From Treponema sp. (lineage in GTDB: Bacteria; Spirochaetota; Spirochaetia; Treponematales; Breznakiellaceae), in contig JAISRD010000093.1 in assembly GCA_031273835.1 (NCBI GenBank), positions 1 through 25,435 on the forward strand: 25,435 nucleotides of DNA. The letters are read 5' to 3'. The position numbers and the translations under genes are program-made. Of the stretch, positions 1 through 7,415 are shown piece by piece. The notes beneath the pieces are model-generated. The model was not told where the DNA came from and searched no databases. It saw only the letters and a program-made list of their open reading frames with translations. Each line of letters starts with the position of its first letter. Position 1 is the stretch's first letter.

Positions 1-238
1 GATTATGGTATGGAGGTTAATGTTAAATGATATTGGAATAAGCGATGAAGAATTAAAAACAATAGATGCGAATTTGTATATATTATACGCTGAGAATGAT
101 ATGATAAAAGAAGACCATTTATTGAGAATGGCGGATCTAATTAAAAATTGCAAGATAAAGAAAATAAAAGATAGTGTTCATTTGAATGTATACAAAAAAG
201 AAGAAACGATAAAAGAAATCATCGAATATTTAAAATAA
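1..238 (+). CDS. alpha/beta hydrolase, C-terminal part (cut by window start)
   Basis: The frame is open to the first base of the window, so this is probably the 3' end of a longer gene; the ATG at position 5 need not be a start. The visible 77 residues look like the last third of an alpha/beta hydrolase. A strand ending in Y-A-E-N-D supplies the usual acid-turn Asp, an amphipathic helix follows, then a strand leading to S-V-H, the likely catalytic His, and a final helix ending in E-Y-L-K. The nucleophile elbow would lie outside the window, so substrate and activity cannot be inferred. The first 120 bases are about 27-28 % GC by hand count, far below everything downstream, with AAA/ATA/TTT-rich codon use. 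This suggests foreign or recently acquired DNA. No terminator with a T-tract is visible after the stop. Confidence 0.6.
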   Translation, partial: IMVWRLMLNDIGISDEELKTIDANLYILYAENDMIKEDHLLRMADLIKNCKIKKIKDSVHLNVYKKEETIKEIIEYLK

Positions 239-442
239 GGAAAAAAGCAAAAATGCCGCGTAACGGGCGGCGGGCAGGTAAAACTGCGGACCCGGCGGCC
301 CCCGGGGTTTTATCCGCCTGGGTCGGCCGGCCTTGCTTCACGGATCCTTATATACCCGCCCGGGGGGAGGCTGACCGCGGTGCTTGACAACGGCGGGTAA
401 TAAAGAATAGAATTGAAACATCAAATTTCTGGAGGAAAAAGA
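239..442. other. intergenic region with composition break
   Basis: Just after the hydrolase stop codon the sequence switches from very AT-rich to very GC-rich (runs such as CCCCCGGGG and GGCCGGCC). No open frame with a start and ribosome site was seen in it. A short GCCGC/GCGGC stem (about 252-268) is present without a T-tract. The right end holds the promoter and ribosome site for the binding-protein gene at 443. Confidence 0.5.
384..413 (+). promoter_or_regulatory. sigma-70-like promoter of operon A
   Basis: TTGACA at 384-389 is followed after 18 bases by TAGAAT at 408-413. The start codon is at 443 and GGAGGA lies at 431-436. The -35 is perfect and the -10 has one mismatch. It does not carry the TGCTA extension found at the promoters of operons C and E. 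Confidence 0.55.
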
Positions 443-1489
443 ATGAAAAAGGTACTGGTTTTTTTAATGGTCTTGCTCTGCGCTTCTTTCTTCGGCTGTT
501 CAAAGTCCGATACGGGTACGGACAGCGCTGAAGGGGGCGATAAGACCTATGAAATCGTACTTGTGGTCAAACTGGAAGGAGTTGCATGGTTTGACAGTAC
601 CAGGGTAGGCATGGAGCGGTTCAATGCCGAATATCCCGATGTTAACGCGTATCAGATTGGCGCTTCCACCGCCGATCCCGCCGCCCAGGTGGCCCTGGTA
701 AACGATCTGATCGCCAAGGGTGTGGATGCTATTCTGGTTATCCCCAATGATCCCGCCTCTTTAGTCCCCGCGTTCAGGAACGCGCGGCAGGCGGGGATCA
801 AGGTTCTGACCCACGAAGCGGGCACCCAGTCCGACGCGGACTACGATGTGGAAGCCTTCGACAATACCGCCTATGGCGCCCATATGCTTGATGTTATGGC
901 CGAATGGATGGGCGGGGAGGGCGTTTGGCAGCCCTTCGTCGGTCTTTTAACCTCTCCCACCCACAACCAGTGGGTTGACGGCGAGATTGCCCGGGCCCAG
1001 GCCCAGTATCCCGGCCTTTCCACCGCCCAGGACCGGATCGAGGAACATGAGGATCAGCAGCTTGCCTATGAGCGGGCTTTGGAACTGCTCCGGGCCAATC
1101 CCAACGTGAAGGCCATGATGGGTTCCGCCATGAGTACCGTTCCCGGCGTAGCCAAGGCTATCACCGAACGGGGGCTTATCGGCAGGGTGGCCGCCTTCGG
1201 TACCTGCCTGCCTTCGGTAGCCGGGGACTATCTTGAGTCCGGCGCCGCCCAGTCCATCCACTTCTGGGTTCCCGCCGACGCCGCCTATGCCACCGCCTCG
1301 GCGGCCTACAAGCTCCTTAAGGGCGAGGCCATAGCCGACGGAACCGATCTTGGCGTTAAAGGTTATGACAACATCATGATCAGGAATAACGACGCCGGTG
1401 TTCCGGTTATCTACGGACAAGCCTGGGTTGATGTCAATAAAGACAACCTTGACGAATGGAGAAATGCCGACGGCAGCTACAAGCTCTAA
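443..1489 (+). CDS. sugar ABC transporter substrate-binding lipoprotein (operon A)
   Basis: Periplasmic sugar-binding protein of the Periplasmic_binding_4 (ribose/AI-2/rhamnose) class, 348 aa. It would be exported, lipid-anchored at Cys19 and deliver its ligand to the ATPase and permeases encoded next. The ATG at 443 is chosen over the upstream in-frame ATG at 413 because GGAGGA sits 6 bases before it and it starts a proper signal peptide: M-K-K, a hydrophobic stretch, then S-F-F-G-C, a relaxed lipobox as in spirochaetes. The mature part shows the two-lobe pattern: a V-x-W-F-D-S start, repeated D-A-I-L-V-I-P-N-D and G-I-K-V-L-T-H-E strands, and a hinge near the C terminus. The two-permease gene order downstream is that of LsrACDB and RhaSTPQ, so AI-2, a deoxysugar or a short polyol/ketose are all possible ligands. 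The DhaK/DhaL genes in the same operon favour a small ketose or polyol. Confidence 0.88.
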   Translation: MKKVLVFLMVLLCASFFGCSKSDTGTDSAEGGDKTYEIVLVVKLEGVAWFDSTRVGMERFNAEYPDVNAYQIGASTADPAAQVALVNDLIAKGVDAILVIPNDPASLVPAFRNARQAGIKVLTHEAGTQSDADYDVEAFDNTAYGAHMLDVMAEWMGGEGVWQPFVGLLTSPTHNQWVDGEIARAQAQYPGLSTAQDRIEEHEDQQLAYERALELLRANPNVKAMMGSAMSTVPGVAKAITERGLIGRVAAFGTCLPSVAGDYLESGAAQSIHFWVPADAAYATASAAYKLLKGEAIADGTDLGVKGYDNIMIRNNDAGVPVIYGQAWVDVNKDNLDEWRNADGSYKL

Positions 1490-1505
1490 GGTTTTTTGTT
1501 AAACG

Positions 1506-1550
1506 AAGCTGTCCTGAGGGAACTAAAAATTCCTTCGGACGGCTTTCCTT
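1506..1550 (+). terminator. stem-loop after the binding-protein gene (partial terminator)
   Basis: Left arm 1506-1521 pairs with right arm 1531-1545 (15 pairs, two G-T wobbles, one bulged T at 1515) around an A-rich 9-base loop, followed by TTCCTT. Such structures between a binding-protein gene and its ATPase gene commonly lower downstream expression and protect the upstream mRNA. That role is inferred here. Confidence 0.6.
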
Positions 1551-1583
1551 ATCTTCTTTGGATTTTCAACCCGGAGGGGCGGC

Positions 1584-3104
1584 ATGGCCGAATCGTTTCT
1601 TGAATTGAAAAATATCACCAAGACATTTGAGGGGGTCAAGGCCCTGGATGATGTGGGGCTTTCCATAGGACGGGGAGAAATTCATTGTCTGGTAGGAGAA
1701 AACGGCTCCGGTAAATCCACGCTGATCAAGATCGTCGGCGGAGTGCATAAACCCGATTCGGGTCTTATCGTCATAAACGGAGTTGAATCAAAAAGTCTTT
1801 CTTCCATCGAGTCTATACGTTCGGGCATTCAGATCATCTATCAGGATCTTTCCCTCTTTCCCAATATGACCGTGGCGGAAAATATCGCCATGAACCAGAT
1901 GCTCGAATCGAATAACCGGGTCATTAACTGGAAGATCATCCGTACCGAGGCCGGGAAGGCCCTTGAAGAAATCGGAGAGGAAATAGACCTCCGTGAGAGG
2001 GTGGAAAATCTTTCCATAGCCCGGAAACAAATTGTGGCAATTTCCCGGGCTTTAACCCAGAACGCAAAACTTATCATTATGGACGAGGCCACATCGGCGA
2101 TTACCAAGGACGAGGTAAATCATCTCTTTGAGGTTATTGCCAAACTGCAAAAAAAGGGAATTTCCATTCTTTTCGTCAGTCACAAATTAAGTGAAGTATT
2201 TGAGATTGCGGAAAGGGTTACGATAATACGGGACGGAAAAAAGGTCGGCGATTATCCCGCGGCGGAACTGGATAACGACAGGCTTGTTTTCCTTATGACC
2301 GGGCACAATTTTAAGGTTTCGCCGTACCGGTTTAACTCCGCCGGGGCGGATACGGTCCTGTCGGTAAAAAATTTAAACAAGACCGGCCAGTTTACGGATA
2401 TCAATTTTGATTTGAAGAAGGGCGAGATTTTAGGGATCACGGGCCTTATAGGTTCGGGCCGCACAGAGCTGGCCCTTTCCCTCTTTGGCCTCAACGTCCC
2501 CGACTCGGGGGAAATCAGGGTGAACGGCAGGGCCCTCAGCATAAGGCGGCCCCGTGACGCCATTACCGCAGGCATAGCCTATCTTCCCGAGGACCGCCTG
2601 ACCCAGGGGCTTTTTGTCGAACAACCCATCGGTAACAATATTATTATCACCGTGCTGGATGAACTTCTTAATAAACTGAAGGTACTGGTAAAGAGCCGCC
2701 AGGAAAGGGCAAAAAACGACTGGGTAAAAAAACTCGCCATAAAGACCCCCAGCCACAGGGCCCCCGCCAACAGCCTTTCCGGGGGTAATCAGCAGCGGGT
2801 GGTTATCGCCAAATGGCTTGCCACAAGGCCCGCGGTTTTTATCCTGGACGGGCCTACGGTAGGGATCGACATCGGTTCCAAACATAATATCCATGAAATT
2901 ATCCGGGGTTTGGCCGGAGAAGGCATGGCGATTCTTATGATCTCCGATGAGATTCCGGAGATCCTCGATAACTGTAACCGGATTCTGATTATGTCCGGGG
3001 GGCGTATCGTTAAGGAAATTCCGGACGCTTCAAAGATAAACGCCGAGGAGGTCTTCGACGTGATAAGCAAGCGGGCTGCGGAAAGTTTAGGAGCGGCGGG
3101 ATGA
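1584..3104 (+). CDS. sugar ABC transporter ATP-binding protein, two NBDs (RbsA/LsrA type)
   Basis: Cytoplasmic ATPase of 506 aa with two fused nucleotide-binding domains, energising sugar import through the permeases encoded next. NBD1: Walker A G-E-N-G-S-G-K-S-T at 38-46, signature-like L-S-I-A-R-K-Q, Walker B ending in D167-E168. NBD2: the degenerate P-loop G-L-I-G-S-G-R-T-E normal for this family, a good L-S-G-G-N-Q-Q at 398-404, and a Walker B reading L-D422-G423-P-T, so the usual catalytic Glu is Gly. The start at 1584 has GGAGGGG just upstream. The stop overlaps the permease start by 4 bases (ATGA), implying translational coupling. Length is normal for RbsA/MglA/LsrA proteins. Family assignment is secure; the substrate is not determined by this subunit. 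Confidence 0.93.
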   Translation: MAESFLELKNITKTFEGVKALDDVGLSIGRGEIHCLVGENGSGKSTLIKIVGGVHKPDSGLIVINGVESKSLSSIESIRSGIQIIYQDLSLFPNMTVAENIAMNQMLESNNRVINWKIIRTEAGKALEEIGEEIDLRERVENLSIARKQIVAISRALTQNAKLIIMDEATSAITKDEVNHLFEVIAKLQKKGISILFVSHKLSEVFEIAERVTIIRDGKKVGDYPAAELDNDRLVFLMTGHNFKVSPYRFNSAGADTVLSVKNLNKTGQFTDINFDLKKGEILGITGLIGSGRTELALSLFGLNVPDSGEIRVNGRALSIRRPRDAITAGIAYLPEDRLTQGLFVEQPIGNNIIITVLDELLNKLKVLVKSRQERAKNDWVKKLAIKTPSHRAPANSLSGGNQQRVVIAKWLATRPAVFILDGPTVGIDIGSKHNIHEIIRGLAGEGMAILMISDEIPEILDNCNRILIMSGGRIVKEIPDASKINAEEVFDVISKRAAESLGAAG

Positions 3105-4129
3105 AGAGAGAAAAATCTTTTTTTGGTGAGCTTTTTAACCATAACGAAACCTATTTAGCCCTGGTGCTGATCGTCTTTTCCATGGCGGTAACGGCGGTTA
3201 ATCCGGTATTTTTTACGCTGGATAATTTCGCGGATTTGGTTAAGAATTCCACCGGAACCGCCATACTGGCCATCGGGGTTTTTATCGTCCTCCTTTCAGG
3301 CGGCACCGATGTTTCCTGTACCGCTGTAGCCATCAGCGCGGAATACATTGCCGCCCGTTTTCTTATCGCCACGGGGATAAACAATATCTTTGCCGCCTTT
3401 TCCATAGCCATTGCCGTGGGGATAATCCTGGGAGCCGTAAACGCGGTCTTTGTTTCGATCTTTAAGATACCGGTTCTTATCGCCACCCTGGGAACCTCAA
3501 GCCTCTTTCACGGCGCCCTGCTGCAGTTTGTGGGAACAAAGTCCCTGAATGTGGGCGATCTGCCCCAGTGTTTTAAGGATTTCGGGAATCTCAACATTAT
3601 ACAGTGGCGCCTTCCGGACGGTACGCCCTACGGGCTTTCGGTCTTTTTCGCCATACTCCTGGCCCTCCTGCTCTTAACCTGGTTTATCCTGCGGTTTACC
3701 ATGATAGGCCGGGGTATCTATGCCCTGGGGGGCAACCCCGAGGCGGCCAAACGGACGGGGTTTAACCTCCACAAAATACAGTTTTTTATCTACTGTTACG
3801 CCGGTTTTCTCGCGGGGATTATGGGGATAATTCATATCAGCCTTATCAACTACGGCAATCCCATGTACCTGGTGGGAACGGAGCTTATCGTTATCGCCGC
3901 GGTAGTCCTGGGGGGAACCAGGATAACGGGCGGTACGGGGACCCTGACGGGTACCATGCTGGGGGTCGCCATGATCATGATACTCCAGAAAAATCTGGTC
4001 CTCATCGGCCTTTCATCCTATTGGCAGGATTTTTTTGTGGGTCTGATCATCGTTATCGGTGTTACCATAACCAATGTGCAGAATAAAATTAAAATCCGGA
4101 AGAAATCCGGTCCGGCGCTGGGAGTATAG
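3101..4129 (+). CDS. sugar ABC transporter permease 1 (BPD_transp_2 family)
   Basis: Inner-membrane permease of 342 aa with about eight to ten hydrophobic segments. It carries family hallmarks: L-S-G-G-T-D-V-S early (residues ~66-73), the I-A-T-L-G-T motif in the middle, A-L-G-G-N-P-E-A-A-K-R-T-G as the cytoplasmic coupling region, and V-V-L-G-G-T-R-I-T-G-G-T-G near the C terminus. It overlaps the ATPase gene by 4 bases and is followed after 2 bases by a second, clearly different permease, so the channel is probably a heterodimer as in LsrC/LsrD or RhaP/RhaQ. The canonical L-S-G-G-I-D-L-S is altered to S-G-G-T-D-V-S in this subunit, while the second permease keeps the canonical form. Confidence 0.92.
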   Translation: MKREKSFFGELFNHNETYLALVLIVFSMAVTAVNPVFFTLDNFADLVKNSTGTAILAIGVFIVLLSGGTDVSCTAVAISAEYIAARFLIATGINNIFAAFSIAIAVGIILGAVNAVFVSIFKIPVLIATLGTSSLFHGALLQFVGTKSLNVGDLPQCFKDFGNLNIIQWRLPDGTPYGLSVFFAILLALLLLTWFILRFTMIGRGIYALGGNPEAAKRTGFNLHKIQFFIYCYAGFLAGIMGIIHISLINYGNPMYLVGTELIVIAAVVLGGTRITGGTGTLTGTMLGVAMIMILQKNLVLIGLSSYWQDFFVGLIIVIGVTITNVQNKIKIRKKSGPALGV

Positions 4130-4131
4130 TT

Positions 4132-5181
4132 ATGGCGGAAAAAAAGAACAGCCTCGCGGTCCTCATGAACGATTACCGGACCAACCATGCCAAGAATATA
4201 ACCCTGTTTATTCTGATGCTTGCAATCCTTGTTTTATTTTCGGCTTTGCGGCCTGACCGCTTTCCTACGCTGAGGAATTTCCGTTCTATGCTGGGCCAGT
4301 TTCCCGAATTCGGCCTTTTGACCGTGGCGATGATGCTCTCCATGGTGGTGGGTGGTATAGATCTTTCCGTGGTGGCCGTGGCCAACCTCTGCGGGGTTTT
4401 GGCGGCTATCCTTCTGGCGGCGGGGGAAAGCGCCGGGACGCTTTCCGGCGGGACCCTGGTTTTTCTGGCAATTATCACGGTACTGGTTGTGGCGGCGATC
4501 TGTGGAACCGCGAACGGCGCCCTTATAGCCCTGGCCGGGGTTCCGCCCATACTGGCCACCCTGGGGACCCAGGGCCTTTTGATGGGCCTGGCGATTATCT
4601 TTACCAAGGGCCACGGTATTACCGGTTTCCCCCCGGAAATCGACGTTATAGGAAACCGCTCCATACTCGGCATACCCATACCGTTTCTGATCTTCGCGCT
4701 TATGGCCGCCGTCGTAACCTTTATACTCCGCAGGACCCGGCAGGGGTTTAATATGTACATGTTCGGATCAAACCCCGTGGTTTCCCGTTTTTCCGGGGTC
4801 AACAATACCATGGTCCTTATCCGTACCTATATGCTTTCCGGCATTTTGGCGGGAATTTCATCGCTTATCATGATTTCCCGGACCAACTCCATGAGGCCCG
4901 GCTACGGCACCGATTACCTGCTCCAGGCCATACTGGTGGCCGTCTTGGGAGGAACGGACCCCAAGGGCGGATCGGCAAGCATGGCCGGTCTTGTGATGGG
5001 TATCATGATACTGCAGTTTACCCAGAGCGGTTTAAACATCATGGCCTTTTCGGCCTTTACGAAAAAATTCATCTGGGGGCTGGCGCTTTTGCTGATCATG
5101 GTGGTTAACTACCTTATCGCGGGGTACCACGAGAAGAAACGTATCAGGATGATGCGGGAATCATCCGGCGTCAAGGCATAA
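4132..5181 (+). CDS. sugar ABC transporter permease 2 (BPD_transp_2 family)
   Basis: Second membrane subunit, 349 aa, multi-spanning. Motifs: V-V-G-G-I-D-L-S (residues ~75), P-P-I-L-A-T-L-G-T-Q-G, M-F-G-S-N-P-V-V-S-R-F-S-G coupling loop, and A-V-L-G-G-T-D-P-K-G-G-S-A-S near the C terminus. The basic tail (E-K-K-R-I-R-M-M-R) is cytoplasmic by the positive-inside rule. GGGAG lies just before the start and only two bases separate it from permease 1. It is clearly homologous to but divergent from permease 1, so the two are likely non-identical halves of one channel rather than a recent duplication. Confidence 0.92.
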   Translation: MAEKKNSLAVLMNDYRTNHAKNITLFILMLAILVLFSALRPDRFPTLRNFRSMLGQFPEFGLLTVAMMLSMVVGGIDLSVVAVANLCGVLAAILLAAGESAGTLSGGTLVFLAIITVLVVAAICGTANGALIALAGVPPILATLGTQGLLMGLAIIFTKGHGITGFPPEIDVIGNRSILGIPIPFLIFALMAAVVTFILRRTRQGFNMYMFGSNPVVSRFSGVNNTMVLIRTYMLSGILAGISSLIMISRTNSMRPGYGTDYLLQAILVAVLGGTDPKGGSASMAGLVMGIMILQFTQSGLNIMAFSAFTKKFIWGLALLLIMVVNYLIAGYHEKKRIRMMRESSGVKA

Positions 5182-5219
5182 TCGGTTTACTATTTTATAT
5201 TTTTATATAGGAGGAGAAA

Positions 5220-6230
5220 ATGAAAAAATTTATCAACAAAGCGGCGGATTTTGTGGATGAGATGATCCAGGGTATACTGGCCGCCCATCCGGATAAGGTA
5301 AAAATCGTTAACAACGATTACCGCTGTCTGGTTAACGCCAAGTTAAAGAAGGGTAAAGTGGGGATTGCCACCGGGGGCGGTTCGGGGCATCTTCCCCTGT
5401 TTTTAGGCTATGTGGGGGAGGGGATGCTTGACGGCTGTTCGGTGGGCGGCGTTTTCCAGTCTCCCTCGGCGGATCAGATGTTCGAGGTTACCAAAGAAAT
5501 TAACCAGGGCGCCGGGGTTCTCTATATTTACGGAAACTACGGCGGGGATATTATGAATTTTGATATGGCCGCGGAAATGGCCGGCGCCGAGGATATTAAG
5601 GTCCTCTCCGTGGTGGCCGGCGAAGACGTGGCGTCCTCCCCCAAGGGACAGGAGGGGAAGCGCCGGGGCGTGGCGGGTATCTTCTTTGTATACAAATGTG
5701 CCGGCGCCGCCGCCGCGGGGCTCGCGAGCCTTGAAGAGGTAAAGCGTGTCGCTGATAAGGCCTGTGCTAATGTCAGGACCATGGGGGTAGCCCTTTCGCC
5801 CTGTGTGGTTCCCGAGGTGGGCAAGCCCTCCTTTACCATCGGTGAAAATGAAATGGAACTGGGTATGGGCATACACGGTGAGCCGGGGATTGAACGGGGT
5901 CCTCTTAAAACCGCCGATGAGATCGTCCAGGTTATGATGGAAAAAATCATCGCCGATCTGCCCTATAAACCGGGGGATGAAACGGCGGTACTGGTGAACG
6001 GACTTGGGGCGACCCCCAAGGAGGAACTTTATGTGATGTACCGCAAGGCCGCCGAAATATTAAAGGAAAGGGGGATCAAGGTATTCCATGTTTATGTAGG
6101 CGAATACGCAACCTCCATGGAAATGGCCGGCGCGTCAATTTCCCTCTTAAAATTGGACGATGAACTTAGGGCTCTTCTGGCCAAGCCGGCCAATACGCCC
6201 TTCTTTGAGCAGGTTCAACTGGAGGTATAG
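5220..6230 (+). CDS. dhaK: dihydroxyacetone kinase subunit DhaK-like
   Basis: Substrate-binding subunit of a dihydroxyacetone-type kinase, 336 aa, close to E. coli DhaK in length and in sequence along its whole extent. The pocket residues are present: H57 in G-G-G-S-G-H, D110 in N-Y-G-G-D-I-M-N-F, and H219 in G-M-G-I-H-G-E-P-G, the His that forms a hemiaminal with the carbonyl of dihydroxyacetone in the characterised enzymes. The usual G-S-G-H-E-P is G-S-G-H-L-P here. A strong AGGAGGAG site precedes the ATG, after a short AT-rich gap of 38 bases. DhaL follows after one base. DhaK paralogues also phosphorylate D- or L-erythrulose and other short ketoses, so the exact substrate is open; the importer in the same operon implies an external one. 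Confidence 0.9.
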   Translation: MKKFINKAADFVDEMIQGILAAHPDKVKIVNNDYRCLVNAKLKKGKVGIATGGGSGHLPLFLGYVGEGMLDGCSVGGVFQSPSADQMFEVTKEINQGAGVLYIYGNYGGDIMNFDMAAEMAGAEDIKVLSVVAGEDVASSPKGQEGKRRGVAGIFFVYKCAGAAAAGLASLEEVKRVADKACANVRTMGVALSPCVVPEVGKPSFTIGENEMELGMGIHGEPGIERGPLKTADEIVQVMMEKIIADLPYKPGDETAVLVNGLGATPKEELYVMYRKAAEILKERGIKVFHVYVGEYATSMEMAGASISLLKLDDELRALLAKPANTPFFEQVQLEV

Positions 6231-6231
6231 G

Positions 6232-6882
6232 ATGTCCGACACCGGGCCTTCGCTGGCCTTAAAGGATATAAAGGCCCTCTTTGCCGCCATGAGGGAAACC
6301 ATGGTTTCCAACCGGGATTATCTTATTGAACTTGACGGGGTCATGGGGGACGGCGATCTGGGCCTTACCATGTCCAGCGCCTTTAGCGCCGCCGCGGCGG
6401 ATATTGCGGAAATGGAAGAGACCGATCTTGGAAAGGTATTTATCAAGGGGGGTATGTCCATGGCCAAGGCCGCCCCTTCCACCATGGGTACCCTTATGGG
6501 GACCGGTTTTATGCGGGGCGGCAGGGCGGTAAAAGAAAAGACCGAACTTTCTTTGGCGGACATGGCGGTATTTTGGCGGGCCTTCGTGGAGGGCCTTATG
6601 GAACGGGGCAAGGCAAAGCCGGGGGATAAGACGATCATCGATGCCCTGGACCCAGCGGCGGCGGCGCTGGAAAGGGCCGCCGCCGCGGGTAAATCCTTAA
6701 GCGAAGGCTTTGCCGAAGCCAATGCCGCCGCCCGGGAGGGTCTTGAAAAAACAAAAACCATGGCCGCCCAATTTGGCAGGATGGCCTATAATCAGGAAAA
6801 GTCCCGGGATAAAATCGATCCCGGCGCCGTGGCGGGTTCGCTGCTCATCAAAACTTTTCTGGACATAACGTCCGCTTTATAG
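6232..6882 (+). CDS. dhaL: dihydroxyacetone kinase nucleotide-binding subunit DhaL-like
   Basis: All-helical nucleotide-binding subunit, 216 aa, that would phosphorylate the substrate held by DhaK. The start at 6232 is chosen over upstream in-frame starts because it begins one base after the dhaK stop and gives a normal DhaL N terminus, with GGAGGT about 8 bases upstream. The metal triad is visible: D35, D40 and D42 in L-D-x4-G-D-G-D. The normally following His (D-H-G) is Leu (D-L-G). P-G-D-K-T-I-I-D-A-L is the conserved second motif, and D-P-G-A near the end matches the family. No DhaM phosphotransferase gene lies nearby, so this pair is either ATP-dependent as a two-subunit enzyme or relies on a DhaM encoded elsewhere. 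Confidence 0.87.
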   Translation: MSDTGPSLALKDIKALFAAMRETMVSNRDYLIELDGVMGDGDLGLTMSSAFSAAAADIAEMEETDLGKVFIKGGMSMAKAAPSTMGTLMGTGFMRGGRAVKEKTELSLADMAVFWRAFVEGLMERGKAKPGDKTIIDALDPAAAALERAAAAGKSLSEGFAEANAAAREGLEKTKTMAAQFGRMAYNQEKSRDKIDPGAVAGSLLIKTFLDITSAL

Positions 6883-6891
6883 GAGTTTAAC

Positions 6892-7395
6892 ATGGAGATC
6901 AAAAAAATAAAGGCCTGTAAGGTTACGGAAAAAAACTTTGCCCCCTTTGGGCAGTATATTTCCACAAAAAACAGAAAGGCCGATTCGGCGAATAAGGTTT
7001 TTTCCTTTTGGAATTCCCTCGGGGCGGTTAAGATCAAGGGAGAGACCTCGATCTGTATCGTAAAAACCCTGCCCCAAAAACAAATGAGGGAAGACGGGAT
7101 GGAACACCACAAAAAAACCTCCGAGGTGCTTGTCGCTGCGGGGGATATGGTGGTGGTGGCGGCCCTTTCGGATGACGCCAATCCCAAATTCCCCGACCCC
7201 GCCAAGGTTAAGGCATTTGTCGTTCCCGGGGGCGACGCGGTAATCTTTAGTCCCGGCGTATGGCATCACGCGCCTTTAGCGCTCAAAGAGGCCTGTAATG
7301 TCTATGTTATCTTTGATAAGACAACGCCGGACAAGGACTTTTACTATGTGGACCTGGCGAAGCAGTTCGGCTTTAACTGGGAAATAGCGGTTTAA
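6892..7395 (+). CDS. AllA (ureidoglycolate lyase)-like cupin
   Basis: Cytoplasmic protein of 167 aa with the pattern of the ureidoglycolate lyase family (AllA, about 160 aa in E. coli): F-A-P-F-G-Q-Y-I near the N terminus, M-E-H-H-K-K-T-S-E-V-L at 70-80, V-P-G-G-D-A-V-I-F-S, and G-V-W-H-H-A-P-L at 122-129. AllA releases glyoxylate and urea from ureidoglycolate, but nothing else here concerns purines. The context, last gene of a sugar-import/Dha-kinase operon with AGGAG just before the ATG, suggests a role on a sugar-derived small molecule. The family fold is a double-stranded beta barrel with a metal-free or metal-bound pocket. Fold assignment is good, specific reaction unknown. Confidence 0.7.
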   Translation: MEIKKIKACKVTEKNFAPFGQYISTKNRKADSANKVFSFWNSLGAVKIKGETSICIVKTLPQKQMREDGMEHHKKTSEVLVAAGDMVVVAALSDDANPKFPDPAKVKAFVVPGGDAVIFSPGVWHHAPLALKEACNVYVIFDKTTPDKDFYYVDLAKQFGFNWEIAV

Positions 7396-7415
7396 GCAAA
7401 AGCGTCCGGCCCGGC

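Noticed and set aside
413..442. Upstream ATG at 413 for the first lipoprotein
   Set aside because: It has no ribosome site and would add a polar stretch before the signal peptide; the ATG at 443 has GGAGGA at the right distance.
443..5181. Calling operon A an autoinducer-2 (Lsr) system
   Set aside because: Gene order of the importer matches, but LsrK, LsrF, LsrG and LsrR-like genes are missing and DhaK/DhaL are present instead.
5182..5219. Separate promoter for dhaK in the AT-rich gap after the second permease gene
   Set aside because: The gap is AT-rich but no convincing -35/-10 pair fits; it more likely just provides an open ribosome site.
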